Numbered from the stretch's first letter, positions 1-8,641 are shown. The stretch is DNA of 64,000 nt from Pseudomonas mosselii (GCF_019823065.1 NZ_CP081966.1:1264001-1328000); one strand, 5' to 3'. Numbers and translations: made by a program. The notes: generated by a model from the sequence alone, not told the origin.

Positions 1-1331
1 TTGTACTCGGTGTCCATCTTGCGACCACCGGTGGCCGGCTGGAAGAACGCCGTGGCTTCACGCTCGTCGGTCTGCTTGGTGTCGGACTCGGAGTATTTCA
101 CCTGCAAATCGACCCACGGATTCTCGATGGGCTGGTACTTGTAGGTGGCCGACCAGGTGGTGTCGATGGTGGTGCGATAGGCCAGGAAGCGTTTGAGAGA
201 GCCTTCGTAGCCATACTTCTTGATGTCCGCGGCCGAGGGTGGCGCCGGGTAGGCGGTGGCGGCGAAGGTGGTCCAGCGGTCGGTTTCGGAGCGCGAGTAG
301 GAAAGGCCCAGGCTGTGCTCGTCGGTGAAGTGGACGTTGCCCTTGAGCAGCATGCCGTCCAGGTCCAAGGCGCTGTAGGGCACGCGCTTGGGGTTGACCG
401 GCCACTGGTTGTTCGGGTCCGGCAGGTTGTCGGCCATTTTCAGGTTGCCGCCGTCGCGTTTGGTGTAATAGACCAGGCCGTCGAAGCGCCTGTCATCGCT
501 GCGGCCGAACAGCGCCGAGCTGTAGATCTGCTGATGGTCGTTGCTGGCGTAGCCATATTTGAGCATGGCGCCACTGTCGCGACCTTCCTGCAGCAGGTCG
601 CCGGCGTCCTTGGTCTGCATGTTGACGCTGCCGCCGAAGCCGCCGTTGCCGGTCTTCACCGAATGGGGACCCTTGTCCACCTCGATGTGCTTGATCAGTT
701 CCGGCTCGATGAAGATCGTGCCTTGCTGGTAACGCTCGAAGCCGCTCTTGGGCGCGCCATCAAGGGTCATCGGCACGTCCTCGGCGTCGCCCAGGCCCCA
801 GATGTTGATGGTCTGGCCGCCGGGTTTGGCCGAGCCGCCCATGTTCACGCCGGGCAAGGTGGCCAGTACGCTGGGGATGTTGTTCGGTTGGTAGCGGTCG
901 ATCTGTTCCTGGTCGAGGGTCGAGCGTCCGACGTTGCCGGGCTCCACCTGCTTGCCGTCGCCGACGATGCTCAAGGCGCCGAGCTGGATGCTGTTGTCGG
1001 CACTCGGGGCGTCCTCGCGCAGGCGTACCACGTAGGTGTTGCCCATGCGCACGACACTGAAGCGGCTGCCCACCAGCAGGCGCCCGATGGCCGCCTCGGC
1101 CTCGAAATCTCCCTTGAGTGCCGGTGCCTGTGCGCTGCCGAGCAGGGCCTCGTCGAACAGCAACTGGACCTTGGCCTGCTGGGCCAGCTGACTCAACGAA
1201 CGGGCCAGCGGTTGTGCAGGCAGGTCGAAGGGTACCGGCGCGGCTTCAGCGGCCAGGCTCATGGCCAGGCACAGGGCCAGCAGGGTGGGTCGGGCAGGCA
1301 GGCAGTGCAATGGACGCAACGCGGACAACAT
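1..1331 (-). CDS. hasR: TonB-dependent heme/hemophore receptor, HasR-like (partial)
   Basis: Outer-membrane receptor that would import heme, possibly from a hemophore, using TonB energy. The 443 visible residues start at an ATG (1329-1331) after a G-rich stretch, with a signal peptide of about 28 residues. A secretin/TonB short N-terminal (STN) signalling domain follows at about 35-105, then a plug domain with GDAEDVPMTLDG and a QQGTIFIEPELIK segment typical of HasR-type receptors, then the first barrel strands. The barrel C-terminus lies beyond the left edge. The STN domain fits the anti-sigma/sigma pair immediately upstream, as in Has and Fec cell-surface signalling. A Fur-box-like sequence lies 91 bases upstream of the start. 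The heme substrate is inferred from motif resemblance; another iron complex is possible. Confidence 0.8.
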   Translation of the reverse strand, partial: MLSALRPLHCLPARPTLLALCLAMSLAAEAAPVPFDLPAQPLARSLSQLAQQAKVQLLFDEALLGSAQAPALKGDFEAEAAIGRLLVGSRFSVVRMGNTYVVRLREDAPSADNSIQLGALSIVGDGKQVEPGNVGRSTLDQEQIDRYQPNNIPSVLATLPGVNMGGSAKPGGQTINIWGLGDAEDVPMTLDGAPKSGFERYQQGTIFIEPELIKHIEVDKGPHSVKTGNGGFGGSVNMQTKDAGDLLQEGRDSGAMLKYGYASNDHQQIYSSALFGRSDDRRFDGLVYYTKRDGGNLKMADNLPDPNNQWPVNPKRVPYSALDLDGMLLKGNVHFTDEHSLGLSYSRSETDRWTTFAATAYPAPPSAADIKKYGYEGSLKRFLAYRTTIDTTWSATYKYQPIENPWVDLQVKYSESDTKQTDEREATAFFQPATGGRKMDTEY

Positions 1332-1421
1332 GGATTCCCCCAAACGGCAAAAGGCCGGAAAAAGCCCGCCATCAAACAGCAGGCGGGGAGGAAGACGCGG
1401 CGTTGCGATAAAACCTCACCT

Positions 1422-1440
1422 GCGAATGATAAAAATTCTC
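1422..1440. promoter_or_regulatory. Fur-box-like site before the receptor gene
   Basis: By eye, 14 of 19 positions agree with the GATAATGATAATCATTATC consensus. The site lies in the AT-rich gap between the anti-sigma stop and the receptor start, so it could give the receptor its own iron control in addition to the ECF sigma factor. Confidence 0.5.
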
Positions 1441-1450
1441 AAATTATTTT

Positions 1451-2398
1451 TTAACGCCGCTCGATGCGCAGGCGCCCATCGGCGAGCAAGGTTGTCTTGA
1501 CCGGCAACAGCGCAGGCAGGGCATTGAGCAGGGCGTCCGGATCGCGCACGTCGAGGTTGCCGGACACCTTGTAGCGGCCGAGCGCCGGATCGGCCAGCAC
1601 CACCGGCTGCTGGCGATACAGGCCGAGCTCGTCGACCAGGCTGGCCAGCTCGCGGTTGCGGAAGCTCACATGGCCTTCGCGCCAGTCGGCGACCTGCTGC
1701 TCACCGAGTTCGTGGCGGGTCAGGCTGCCGCGCGCCAGGTCGTAGGTGACGCCCTGTCGGGCACCGAGCAGCACGGGTGGTTGTCGCTCACCCGGCGTAT
1801 CGAACGCCACCTGACCGTGGGCGACCGCCACCACCAGTTCGCGCTCGCCACGGCGCAGGTCGAAGCCGGTACCGACCACGCGCACCTGGCCGCTGCCGGC
1901 GTCGACGAACAGGGGGCGCTCCTTGTCGGGTGCCACCTCGATGTACAACTGGCCGTGGTCGAGATGGATCAGTCGGCGCTCGGCGCTGAAGTCCAGGCGC
2001 AGGCGAGTCTGGGCGTTGACGAAGAGCTGGCTGCCGTCGGGCAGTTGCAGGGGCTGCAGGGCCTGGCCGGCGGCGATGTACTGGCTGAAGGCGGTGCTGC
2101 CCGCCCCCAGATTGCCCGCCAGCACCGCACAGAGCAGGGCCGCCGCGGCTGCCAGGGCCGGGCGCCAGCGTGGCGTGCGGCGCATCGGCAAGGGCACGGG
2201 GCGGTTGGCCTGTTTGAGCGCGGCCAGGTCATCCCACAACTGTTCGAACTGACGATAGGCACGGGTGTGCTCGGGCGTCTGCATCCACAGGGCGAAGGCC
2301 TTGCGCTCCTGGCGCGACGGCTGGTTGCGGTTGCGGCTGAACCAGCTCGCCGCCTGGGCGTCGATCGGGCGCGGGTCGAGCTCGTCGGTGGGGGTCAT
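1451..2398 (-). CDS. FecR/HasS-family anti-sigma factor
   Basis: Inner-membrane regulator of 315 residues that should hold the adjacent ECF sigma factor and receive a signal from the receptor's STN domain. The cytoplasmic N-terminal region (about 1-80) has the FecR-type DUF4880 character, with WFSRNRN and LWMQTPEHTRAYRQFEQLW. A single hydrophobic segment at about 85-105 is followed by the periplasmic FecR domain and a C-terminal STN-like tail containing KVSGNLDVRD. It overlaps the sigma gene by 4 bases (ATGA), so the two are translationally coupled. The receptor starts 120 bases downstream, giving the standard sigma/anti-sigma/receptor order. Confidence 0.9.
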   Translation of the reverse strand: MTPTDELDPRPIDAQAASWFSRNRNQPSRQERKAFALWMQTPEHTRAYRQFEQLWDDLAALKQANRPVPLPMRRTPRWRPALAAAAALLCAVLAGNLGAGSTAFSQYIAAGQALQPLQLPDGSQLFVNAQTRLRLDFSAERRLIHLDHGQLYIEVAPDKERPLFVDAGSGQVRVVGTGFDLRRGERELVVAVAHGQVAFDTPGERQPPVLLGARQGVTYDLARGSLTRHELGEQQVADWREGHVSFRNRELASLVDELGLYRQQPVVLADPALGRYKVSGNLDVRDPDALLNALPALLPVKTTLLADGRLRIERR

Positions 2399-2916
2399 GG
2401 GAACTGCTCCGTGCCGTTGTCACTGTCCAGGCGTTGCTTGCATTGCAGCAGGGCGGCGGCGATGTGCTTCTCGACCATGCTGACGGAAATGTTCATGCGT
2501 TCGGCGATCTGGGCCTGGGTCAGGCCTTCGAAACGGTGGAGCATAAGGGCTTCGCGGCGTCGCGGCGAGAGTTCGGCGAGCACCTGGCGCAATTGATTCA
2601 GTCGTTGCTGCTGCTGGGCGTGATCCAGCGGGTCATTGGCGGACGTGTCATGGGCCTCGGGCAGGGTGTCGTCGGCCAAAACCGCGTGGCGGACTTTTTG
2701 CCGTCGCCAATGGTCGCTCAGCAGGTTGCGCGCCACCTGGAACAGGAACGCGCGCGGCTGTTCCACCTTGGCCCGGTCCCGATAGCCCAGCCACTGGGCG
2801 AACACATCCTGGGTCATGTCTGCGGCATCGCTGGCATTGTTCATGTGCTTGCGCAGGAAATGCAGGATGTCGGCATAGAAACCGTGGGCGACAGGGTCGG
2901 GCTTGGGGCGCTGCAT
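2395..2916 (-). CDS. ECF sigma-70 factor (FecI/HasI type)
   Basis: Extracytoplasmic-function sigma factor of 173 residues expected to direct RNA polymerase to the receptor promoter. Region 2 carries DMTQDVFAQWL and PRAFLFQVARNLLSDHWRR; region 4 carries LSPRRREALMLHRFEGLTQ followed by the helix-turn-helix AQIAERMNISVSMVEKHI. Length and layout match FecI-type sigmas. The ATG is preceded by GGAAAG. A Fur-box-like element sits about 46 bases upstream, so iron starvation probably induces the operon. Its direct targets are inferred from gene order only. Confidence 0.92.
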   Translation of the reverse strand: MQRPKPDPVAHGFYADILHFLRKHMNNASDAADMTQDVFAQWLGYRDRAKVEQPRAFLFQVARNLLSDHWRRQKVRHAVLADDTLPEAHDTSANDPLDHAQQQQRLNQLRQVLAELSPRRREALMLHRFEGLTQAQIAERMNISVSMVEKHIAAALLQCKQRLDSDNGTEQFP

Positions 2917-2961
2917 GCACGCTTTCCGGGCTGGCGTGGAGGAAAGGGTGCGGATCTTATC

Positions 2962-2980
2962 GAGAATTATTTACATTTGC
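2962..2980. promoter_or_regulatory. Fur-box-like site before the ECF sigma gene
   Basis: Read on the minus strand, 13 of 19 positions agree with the Fur consensus. The site is in the AT-rich gap between the sigma gene and the upstream DUF4917 gene, where an iron-controlled promoter is expected for a FecI-type sigma. Confidence 0.5.
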
Positions 2981-2992
2981 AAAGTGGCCGAT

Positions 2993-4009
2993 TCAATGCC
3001 GACGAGCGTGGCTGGCGGGTACGGCAATCGCCAGCTCAGCCAACCCCAAGGGATGACTGGTTGAATCGAAGAAATGCAGTGAAACCTGGTCAAGGTCGGC
3101 GAAACGGTCGATAAAGTGTTGCTTCTGGTTGATGATCGACGCCTCGCTCAATGGTCGGATGGCGATTGACAAGTGCCGTGGCCGTGCCTGACGGATGGCC
3201 TCGAGCAGGTGCTGGTCGCTGGCATCCAGGTGTTGGCCGAACAGGCACAGGCCACCCTGTTCGCGGGCCAGCTGGCCCAGGCTCCAGGACAGGTAGTCCG
3301 AGTGGCGGATGGCGCGTAGCTTGTCGTCACTGCGGCTCTCGTTGACGAACAGCGGCACTTCGCCAGGGATGTTGACGGCGAAGCCTTCGAGCAGCTCGGC
3401 CTGTTCCGCGCCGCGCTGGCGGGTGCTGCCGTCGGGTAGTTTAAGCAGGTGCATGCCGCCATGCAGGTGCAGCACGCGGATGCCTTCTACCTCGCTGCGG
3501 CGCACATCGAAGAAACCCTGCTCGTCGAACAGGCTGGCAAAACCTTGCGCATCCTGGGCCACGGCCCAGGGCAGGATCAGGTCGTAGTTGCTGGTGTAGA
3601 CGGTACGGTACTGGCGCAGCGCCTGGTTGATGGCCGTGCGCGTCGCGGCGGGGAACAGCGGCCAGGGCAGGTGCACGGCACGCACCGCGTGGATCAGCGC
3701 CTCCTTGATCGAGTAGTAGCGGTTCAGCGGTGCGGTGGAGTTGATCGCCAGCGCGGCATTGGCCCGTACCGTGGTGTTCAGGGTGCTGAGCACCGGCTCG
3801 AACAGCTCGCTACCCAAAGCCTTGAACAGCGCCTGGTCGCTCACCCCCAGCGCCTTGTGCCGTACCTGCTGGGCTTGCTCGAACAACGAGAAGTAGCCGA
3901 ACGGCTTCCACAGCGCGCGACTGGCGCCGTTGCCCAGCAGCAGGGCGGTGCAGGGGTGGCGCTGGTTGAGGTCGGCCCAGGAGGGCAGGTGGGCGTCGAG
4001 TGCGGGCAT
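2993..4009 (-). CDS. DUF4917 family protein (SIR2-like fold)
   Basis: Cytoplasmic protein of 338 residues that I place in the DUF4917 family from the N-terminal LLLGNGASRALW motif, the YTSNYDLILPWA segment and the LHLHGGMHLL segment. These resemble the nucleotide-binding motifs of SIR2-like proteins found in several defence-associated families. No catalytic role is assigned to DUF4917. The gene stands alone: its stop lies 13 bases beyond the ECF promoter element, and it is divergent from the glycerophosphodiesterase gene. No transmembrane segment or signal peptide is visible. Confidence 0.75.
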   Translation of the reverse strand: MPALDAHLPSWADLNQRHPCTALLLGNGASRALWKPFGYFSLFEQAQQVRHKALGVSDQALFKALGSELFEPVLSTLNTTVRANAALAINSTAPLNRYYSIKEALIHAVRAVHLPWPLFPAATRTAINQALRQYRTVYTSNYDLILPWAVAQDAQGFASLFDEQGFFDVRRSEVEGIRVLHLHGGMHLLKLPDGSTRQRGAEQAELLEGFAVNIPGEVPLFVNESRSDDKLRAIRHSDYLSWSLGQLAREQGGLCLFGQHLDASDQHLLEAIRQARPRHLSIAIRPLSEASIINQKQHFIDRFADLDQVSLHFFDSTSHPLGLAELAIAVPASHARRH

Positions 4010-4149
4010 GGGTGGTCCGTTGGGTGGGGCGGAAACGCCAGGGACTTTAGCATGTCATGCAGAGTGTGCGAGGCTTGCGCCTTCAAGGACTGCACCGTTG
4101 ACCTTGCCGGCGCTTCCAGAGGCCGGCCCCGATCTGCAAAGGACTACCC

Positions 4150-5208
4150 ATGTACAAGACCCTTCTCCTGGCCACCCTGCTGGCGAGCACTGCCGCCCAT
4201 GCCACTGATGGCAAGGACCTTGCCAATGCCCAGGACATCCCTCACCCGGCCGTGATCGCCCACCGCGGCGCCTCGTTCGACGCGCCCGAGTCCACCACCC
4301 CTGCCTACCTGCTGGCCCGTGAACTGGGCGCCGACTACCTGGAAATGGACCTGCAGCGCACCCGCGATGGCGTGCTGGTGGTGGTCCACGACGATGTGCT
4401 GGCGCGCACCAGCGACGTCGCCGAACGTTACCCGGAGCGCAAGGCCAGCCCGGTCAGCGCCTTCACCCTGGCCGAGCTCAAGGCGCTGGATGCCGGCAGC
4501 TGGTTCAACAAGGCCTACCCCGAGCGTGCCCGGGATGCGTTCAAGGGCCAGCGCATCCTGACCCTGGACGAGGTGATCGACATCGCCGAAGGCAATCCCG
4601 AGCGTCACCCCGGCCTGTACATCGAGACCAAGGAACCGGCCCAGTTCCCCGGCATCGAGCAAGATCTGAAGCAGCGCCTCGAAGCCCGTGGCTGGCTCGA
4701 CAAGCCGGGCCGGGTGGTGTTGCAGACCTTCGACCGCAACAGCCTCAAGCTGCTGCACGAAGCCATGCCGCAGGTACCGAAGATCCTCTTGCTTTGGGTG
4801 GCCAAGGGCAGCATCGAACCGGCCTCCGGGCAGGACTTCGCCGAGTCCGGCGAGCAGGACAAGTCGGCCTTCTACGCCCGCCAGCAGCCCAAGGACCGCG
4901 CCGAGTTCGAGCGCTGGCTCGACTACGCCAAGGCCGGCGGCGCCATCGGCACCGGCCCTTCGGCGATCCGCACCCACCTGGGCGAGCAGAGCTATTCCGA
5001 CCTGATTCAGCCCTGGATGAACCAGGCCAGTCATGACAAAGGCCTGCTGGTGCACGTCTACACCCTCGACGAGGCGGTGGACTTCGACAAGGCGATGAAG
5101 GCCGGCGTCGATGGCATCTTCACCAACCGTGCCGGTGAGCTGATGCGTTTCTATAAACGACCGATGCCACAGAGCGAAGGCCAGTTACTGCGCAAGCTGG
5201 GTTACTGA
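4150..5208 (+). CDS. glpQ: Periplasmic glycerophosphodiester phosphodiesterase
   Basis: Hydrolyses deacylated phospholipid glycerophosphodiesters to glycerol-3-phosphate and an alcohol. The 352-residue protein begins with an 18-residue signal peptide ending in AHA, so it acts in the periplasm. The family signature is clear: AHRGASFDAPESTTPAY near residue 38, then EMDLQRTRDGVLVVVHDD, which holds the acidic metal ligands and catalytic histidine; LYIETKEP and the C-terminal HVYTLDEA and GVDGIFTN also match. The start is set by AAGGA before the ATG. It is a single gene with no glpT transporter beside it. A hairpin between its end and the convergent SulP gene may end transcription. Confidence 0.92.
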   Translation: MYKTLLLATLLASTAAHATDGKDLANAQDIPHPAVIAHRGASFDAPESTTPAYLLARELGADYLEMDLQRTRDGVLVVVHDDVLARTSDVAERYPERKASPVSAFTLAELKALDAGSWFNKAYPERARDAFKGQRILTLDEVIDIAEGNPERHPGLYIETKEPAQFPGIEQDLKQRLEARGWLDKPGRVVLQTFDRNSLKLLHEAMPQVPKILLLWVAKGSIEPASGQDFAESGEQDKSAFYARQQPKDRAEFERWLDYAKAGGAIGTGPSAIRTHLGEQSYSDLIQPWMNQASHDKGLLVHVYTLDEAVDFDKAMKAGVDGIFTNRAGELMRFYKRPMPQSEGQLLRKLGY

Positions 5209-5258
5209 ACGGCAACATGATCGGCAGGGGACACAGGCTGTGCCGTGATACCGAGCCC

Positions 5259-5278
5259 ACGTCCCGTTCAAGGGACGT
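5259..5278. terminator. Short hairpin between convergent glpQ and SulP genes
   Basis: Perfect 7-base inverted repeat (ACGTCCC/GGGACGT, 6-base loop) with further partial pairing outside. There is no U-tract on either side, so it may be a weak bidirectional terminator or a transcript-end stabiliser. Confidence 0.35.
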
Positions 5279-5299
5279 CGTGGGTGGTAGTCCCCTCCC

Positions 5300-7000
5300 T
5301 CACTCCGCGGTACCCTCCCGGCGAGCCCTGTTGCGCCATACCCGATACGCCCGAATCCCCGCCCGTACCGAGCCGAACAGCAATTTTTCCTCCATCTCCC
5401 GGGCCATCCCGGAACGCACCAGCATGCGCAGGAAGGTGCCACGGGCACGGGCGATGGCGAAATGAATACCCTGGGCGGCGAGGGTGTCGCGGACTTCGCG
5501 CAAGGCTGCCACGCCACTGACGTCGATGTTGGTCACGGCTTCTGCGTCGAACAGCACCACCTGGGGTTTCTCCACGCCTTGCACGGCCTCGAGCAGGCGC
5601 ATCTTGAAGTAGTCGGCGTTGAAGAACAGGATCGCGTCGTCGAAGCGGTACACCACCAGGCCCGGCACGGTACGGGCGTCCTTGTGCTGGCGCACGTCCA
5701 CCTGGCCTTCGATGCCCGGCACCCAGCCAAGCACGGCGTCGGTGGGCTGGTAGATGCTGTAGAGCAGGCGCAGGATGGCCAGGGTCACGGCGAACACGAT
5801 GCCCGGCAACACGCCCAGGCCGAGCACGCCGACCGTGGTCAGCAGGCACAGCCAGAACTCGAAGCGGCTGAGCTTGCGGATGGTCTTTAGCGACTTCACG
5901 TCGATCAGCCCCCAGCCGGCCATCAGCAGCACCGCGCCCAGCGCGGCCTGGGGAATCCAGGCCATGGGCGCGGTGAAGAACAGCAGGATCAAGGCGATCA
6001 CCAGGGCGGCGATGATGCCCACCAGCTGGCTCTTGCCGCCGACCATGTCGTTGACCGCGGTGCGCGAGTCGGCGCCGCTGATGGCGAAGCCCTGGGAGAT
6101 GCCGGCGGCCAGGTTGCTCACGCCCAGGGCGAGGAACTCGTGGTTGGCGTTGATCGCGTAGCCGTGGCGGGCGGCGAAGCTGCGGGCGGTGAGCATTGCG
6201 CTGCAGAAACTGATGGTGGCGATACCCAGGGCATCGCGCAGCAGGCTCTTGGTTTCCGCCAGGGTGCTCTGCGGCCAGGCCAGCTCCGGGATGCCCGCCG
6301 GTACCGGGCCGAGGATCGCCACCCCATAACGGTCAAGACCGAACAACCCGGCCAGGGCGGTGAACACCACCACCGTCACCAGTGCCGCCGGCAGCCGCGG
6401 GTAGCGTCGCGGCAGCCAGATCAGCAGGCCCAGCCCGGCCAGGCCGATGGCCAGGGTCAACCAGTGGATCTCGCCCAGGCGCTGGAGGAAGTTGATCAGG
6501 CTGAGGATGAACCCATCGCCTTCGATCCTGAAGCCCACCACTTTCGACAACTGCCCGGCAAGCAGGCTCAGGCCGATGCCATTGAGGTAGCCGATGAGGA
6601 TCGGCCGCGAGAAGAAGCTGGCGATGAAACCGGCCCGCGCCACCCCGGCGGCGATCAGCATCACGCCCACCAGCACGGTGACGATTACCGACAGCTCGGC
6701 GATGCGGTGCGCATCACCCATGGCCAGCGGCGCCACGGCCCCGCCGATCATGGCGCAGGTGGCGGCGTCCGGGCCGACCATCAACTGGCGTGAGCTGCCG
6801 ACCAGGGCATAGACCATCATCGGCAGCACGCAGGCGTACAAGCCGTACTGCGGTGGCAGGCCGACGATCTGCGCATAGGCGATGGCGATGGGGATCTGGA
6901 TCGCGGCCACCGACAGGCCGGCTTGCAGGTCTGCGTGGAACCACTCGCGGCGGTAGTGCAACAGGTTGGCCAGGCCCGGTAGCCAGCGGGAGAGAAACAT
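5300..7000 (-). CDS. SulP family inorganic anion transporter with STAS domain
   Basis: Inner-membrane transporter of 566 residues, probably for sulfate or a related anion such as bicarbonate. The N-terminus carries the SulP signature region (GLSVAAIQIPIAIAYAQIVG then PPQYGLYAC). About a dozen hydrophobic helices extend to about residue 410. A cytoplasmic C-terminal STAS domain (about 440-545) includes VVLFDAEAVTNIDVSGVAAL. The substrate cannot be told from the sequence, and no carbonic anhydrase or sulfur gene is adjacent. The length is usual for the family. Confidence 0.9.
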   Translation of the reverse strand: MFLSRWLPGLANLLHYRREWFHADLQAGLSVAAIQIPIAIAYAQIVGLPPQYGLYACVLPMMVYALVGSSRQLMVGPDAATCAMIGGAVAPLAMGDAHRIAELSVIVTVLVGVMLIAAGVARAGFIASFFSRPILIGYLNGIGLSLLAGQLSKVVGFRIEGDGFILSLINFLQRLGEIHWLTLAIGLAGLGLLIWLPRRYPRLPAALVTVVVFTALAGLFGLDRYGVAILGPVPAGIPELAWPQSTLAETKSLLRDALGIATISFCSAMLTARSFAARHGYAINANHEFLALGVSNLAAGISQGFAISGADSRTAVNDMVGGKSQLVGIIAALVIALILLFFTAPMAWIPQAALGAVLLMAGWGLIDVKSLKTIRKLSRFEFWLCLLTTVGVLGLGVLPGIVFAVTLAILRLLYSIYQPTDAVLGWVPGIEGQVDVRQHKDARTVPGLVVYRFDDAILFFNADYFKMRLLEAVQGVEKPQVVLFDAEAVTNIDVSGVAALREVRDTLAAQGIHFAIARARGTFLRMLVRSGMAREMEEKLLFGSVRAGIRAYRVWRNRARREGTAE

Positions 7001-7121
7001 GCGCAGTCCTTTGGAAATGTTTCACAAAGCGTAGCGGTTATGCACCGCGAATCACTGGGCATTCAAGCCAATCGGCGCGGCCATGGCCATGGGCCAGATC
7101 AACAAAGGAACACTGGAAACG

Positions 7122-7145
7122 AAAAAAGGAGCCGAGGCTCCTTTT
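7122..7145 (-). terminator. Rho-independent terminator after tRNA-Gly
   Basis: GGAGC/GCTCC stem with 4-base loop, extended by A/T pairing and ending in a run of six U on the minus strand, 44 bases past the tRNA 3' end. Confidence 0.8.
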
Positions 7146-7188
7146 GACAGCGACGACGCTATTGGAACGTCGGGCGGGGAATGCGAGT

Positions 7189-7262
7189 TGGAGCGGGTAG
7201 AGGGAATCGAACCCTCCTCAATAGCTTGGGAAGCTATAGTTTTACCAATAAACTATACCCGC
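7189..7262 (-). tRNA. tRNA-Gly (anticodon CCC)
   Basis: On the minus strand a 7-base acceptor stem (GCGGGTA/TACCCGC), a D arm, an anticodon stem ATAGC/GCTAT enclosing the loop TTCCCAA, and a T arm with GGTTCGATTCC fold as a standard 74-base tRNA. The CCA end is encoded (7189-7191). The anticodon CCC reads GGG glycine codons. A terminator follows; the hairpin after phaG lies upstream, so the tRNA is probably transcribed from its own promoter. Confidence 0.97.
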
Positions 7263-7316
7263 TTCGAAGCACGACTTTTTACCAGAACCCTCCCTGAATG
7301 AGAAGCCCAAGGCTGT

Positions 7317-7370
7317 AAAAAAGCCTGTCGGCGGCCCGTAGCCTGCGGCTGTCGAGGGCTACAGGACGCC
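7317..7370 (-). terminator. Probable phaG terminator
   Basis: A long inverted repeat pairing 7330-7343 with 7357-7370 (13 of 14 positions, including one G-U) lies just after the phaG stop. A run of six U (7317-7322) follows on the minus strand. The 7-base gap between stem and U-run is larger than ideal. Confidence 0.5.
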
Positions 7371-7377
7371 GATGCGC

Positions 7378-8262
7378 TCAGATGGCCAGTGCATGCTGCC
7401 CCGTTTCCTGTGTGTAGCGGTGGCGGGGTTCGCGCAGCGCCGGTTTGAGGAAACCGAGCATCGCATTGCGGGTATCCTCGCAGGCAGTCTTGTGCTCCAT
7501 GTCCAGGAAGTGGCCTGCGCCCTGGATCACGCTGAAGTGGCTACGCCCCACATGCCGGCTGAACTGACGGGCATCCTCGACGGTGGTGTACTCGTCGCGG
7601 TCACCGTTGATGAACAGCACCGGGATGTCGATGTTGCGCGCGGCCTTCAGTGCCCGCTCCAGGTCGTGGTCGAGCACCTGGTTGATGTGGAAGTGCATCT
7701 GCGCATACTCGTGGCTGTCCAGGCTGCTGACGTGCCGGTAGTTGAAGCGCTTGAACAGCGACGGCAGGTGCTTGCCGATGGTGTCGTTGACCAGGTTGCC
7801 CACCTGGTAGCGGTCGCAGGCGGCCAGGTACTGGCAACCGCGCTCCAGGTAGTCGCGCATCGGTTCGTTGATCACCGGTGAGAACGAGCTGACGATGGCC
7901 TTCTTCACCAGCCGCGGCTGGTGCGCCAGCGCCAGCAGGGTGCAGGCGCCGCCCCAGGAGAACGACATCACGTGGTCGGCACGGAAGTGTTCAATCAGCT
8001 CGAGCAGGATGTGTGCCTCGGCTTCCTTGGTCAGCAACCGTTCATGGCGGTTGTGGGGTTTGGACTTGCCGGCGTAGGGCTGGTCGTACAGCACCACGTT
8101 GAACTGTGGGTGCAGGTTGCGCACTGTCTGTGCAAAGGACGCCGTGGTGGCCAATGAGCCATTGATCAGGATGATCGTCTTTTCGGCGCCTTCCGCGCGA
8201 TGGAACTCCGTGTAAACCCGGTACTGCCCTTGGATATCAAGTACAGCGATTTCTGGCCTCAT
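7378..8262 (-). CDS. phaG: PhaG, (R)-3-hydroxyacyl-ACP:CoA transacylase/thioesterase
   Basis: Links fatty-acid synthesis to medium-chain polyhydroxyalkanoate production by releasing 3-hydroxyacyl groups from acyl-carrier protein toward CoA. The 294-residue alpha/beta-hydrolase starts MRPEIAVLDIQGQYR and contains TIILINGSLATTASFAQ, YDQPYAGKS, the nucleophile elbow FSWGG (Ser102), NGDRDEYT and a C-terminal GAGHFLDME, all recognisable from P. putida PhaG and its RhlA relatives. The start at 8262 is supported by AGGAG eight bases upstream and by family length; the open frame continues upstream but that part has no PhaG character. A sigma-54-like element lies about 200 bases upstream. No pha polymerase gene is adjacent, as is usual for phaG. 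Confidence 0.95.
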   Translation of the reverse strand: MRPEIAVLDIQGQYRVYTEFHRAEGAEKTIILINGSLATTASFAQTVRNLHPQFNVVLYDQPYAGKSKPHNRHERLLTKEAEAHILLELIEHFRADHVMSFSWGGACTLLALAHQPRLVKKAIVSSFSPVINEPMRDYLERGCQYLAACDRYQVGNLVNDTIGKHLPSLFKRFNYRHVSSLDSHEYAQMHFHINQVLDHDLERALKAARNIDIPVLFINGDRDEYTTVEDARQFSRHVGRSHFSVIQGAGHFLDMEHKTACEDTRNAMLGFLKPALREPRHRYTQETGQHALAI

Positions 8263-8641
8263 GTCATCGACTCCTGGCGCAAAAAGGGTATTCGCGTCAC
8301 CTGGTGGCGTGTGCGATCGGCAGGCGGGTTGGGCGCCGAATCGACCGGACAGGCCATTAGGGTGCACGTGCTTTATGACAGGTAGGCATTCGCCTGGAAC
8401 TGAAACCGGTAGGCCCTTGTGTCGATCCTTGACGCTTGTAGACGACGGTATTGTTGTGCGGGCGATTACCGTGCCCCAGGGCATCGAGACCCCGGGTGGC
8501 CGGTAAAGGGCGTCTTGGACTGCGGTTGTGACCAATGAGTCACATGCAGACCGACGAGTTAGCAGTCAAGCAGCGAGGCCGGGATCGCGCAAGTGCCGTT
8601 GAGGCAATCTTTCGTGGGAAACTGCCGAATGGCGAGTTCGT
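8263..8641. other. Intergenic region upstream of phaG
   Basis: 379 bases without a supportable gene. It separates the phaG start from the end of rsuA. Apart from the sigma-54-like element and the phaG ribosome-binding site I see no strong hairpin or repeat. A frame in line with phaG runs through part of it without resemblance to PhaG. Confidence 0.6.
8460..8477 (-). promoter_or_regulatory. Sigma-54-like promoter element for phaG
   Basis: On the minus strand the bases read GGGGCACGGTAATCGC, i.e. GG-N10-GC spacing and near-identity to TGGCACG-N4-TTGC, missing the first T and having TCGC for TTGC. It faces phaG and would give a leader of nearly 190 bases. No activator site was identified. Confidence 0.45.

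Noticed and set aside
8263..8535. N-terminal extension of the phaG frame
   Set aside because: No PhaG-like residues and no ribosome-binding site; AGGAG precedes the internal ATG at 8262, which gives the family length.
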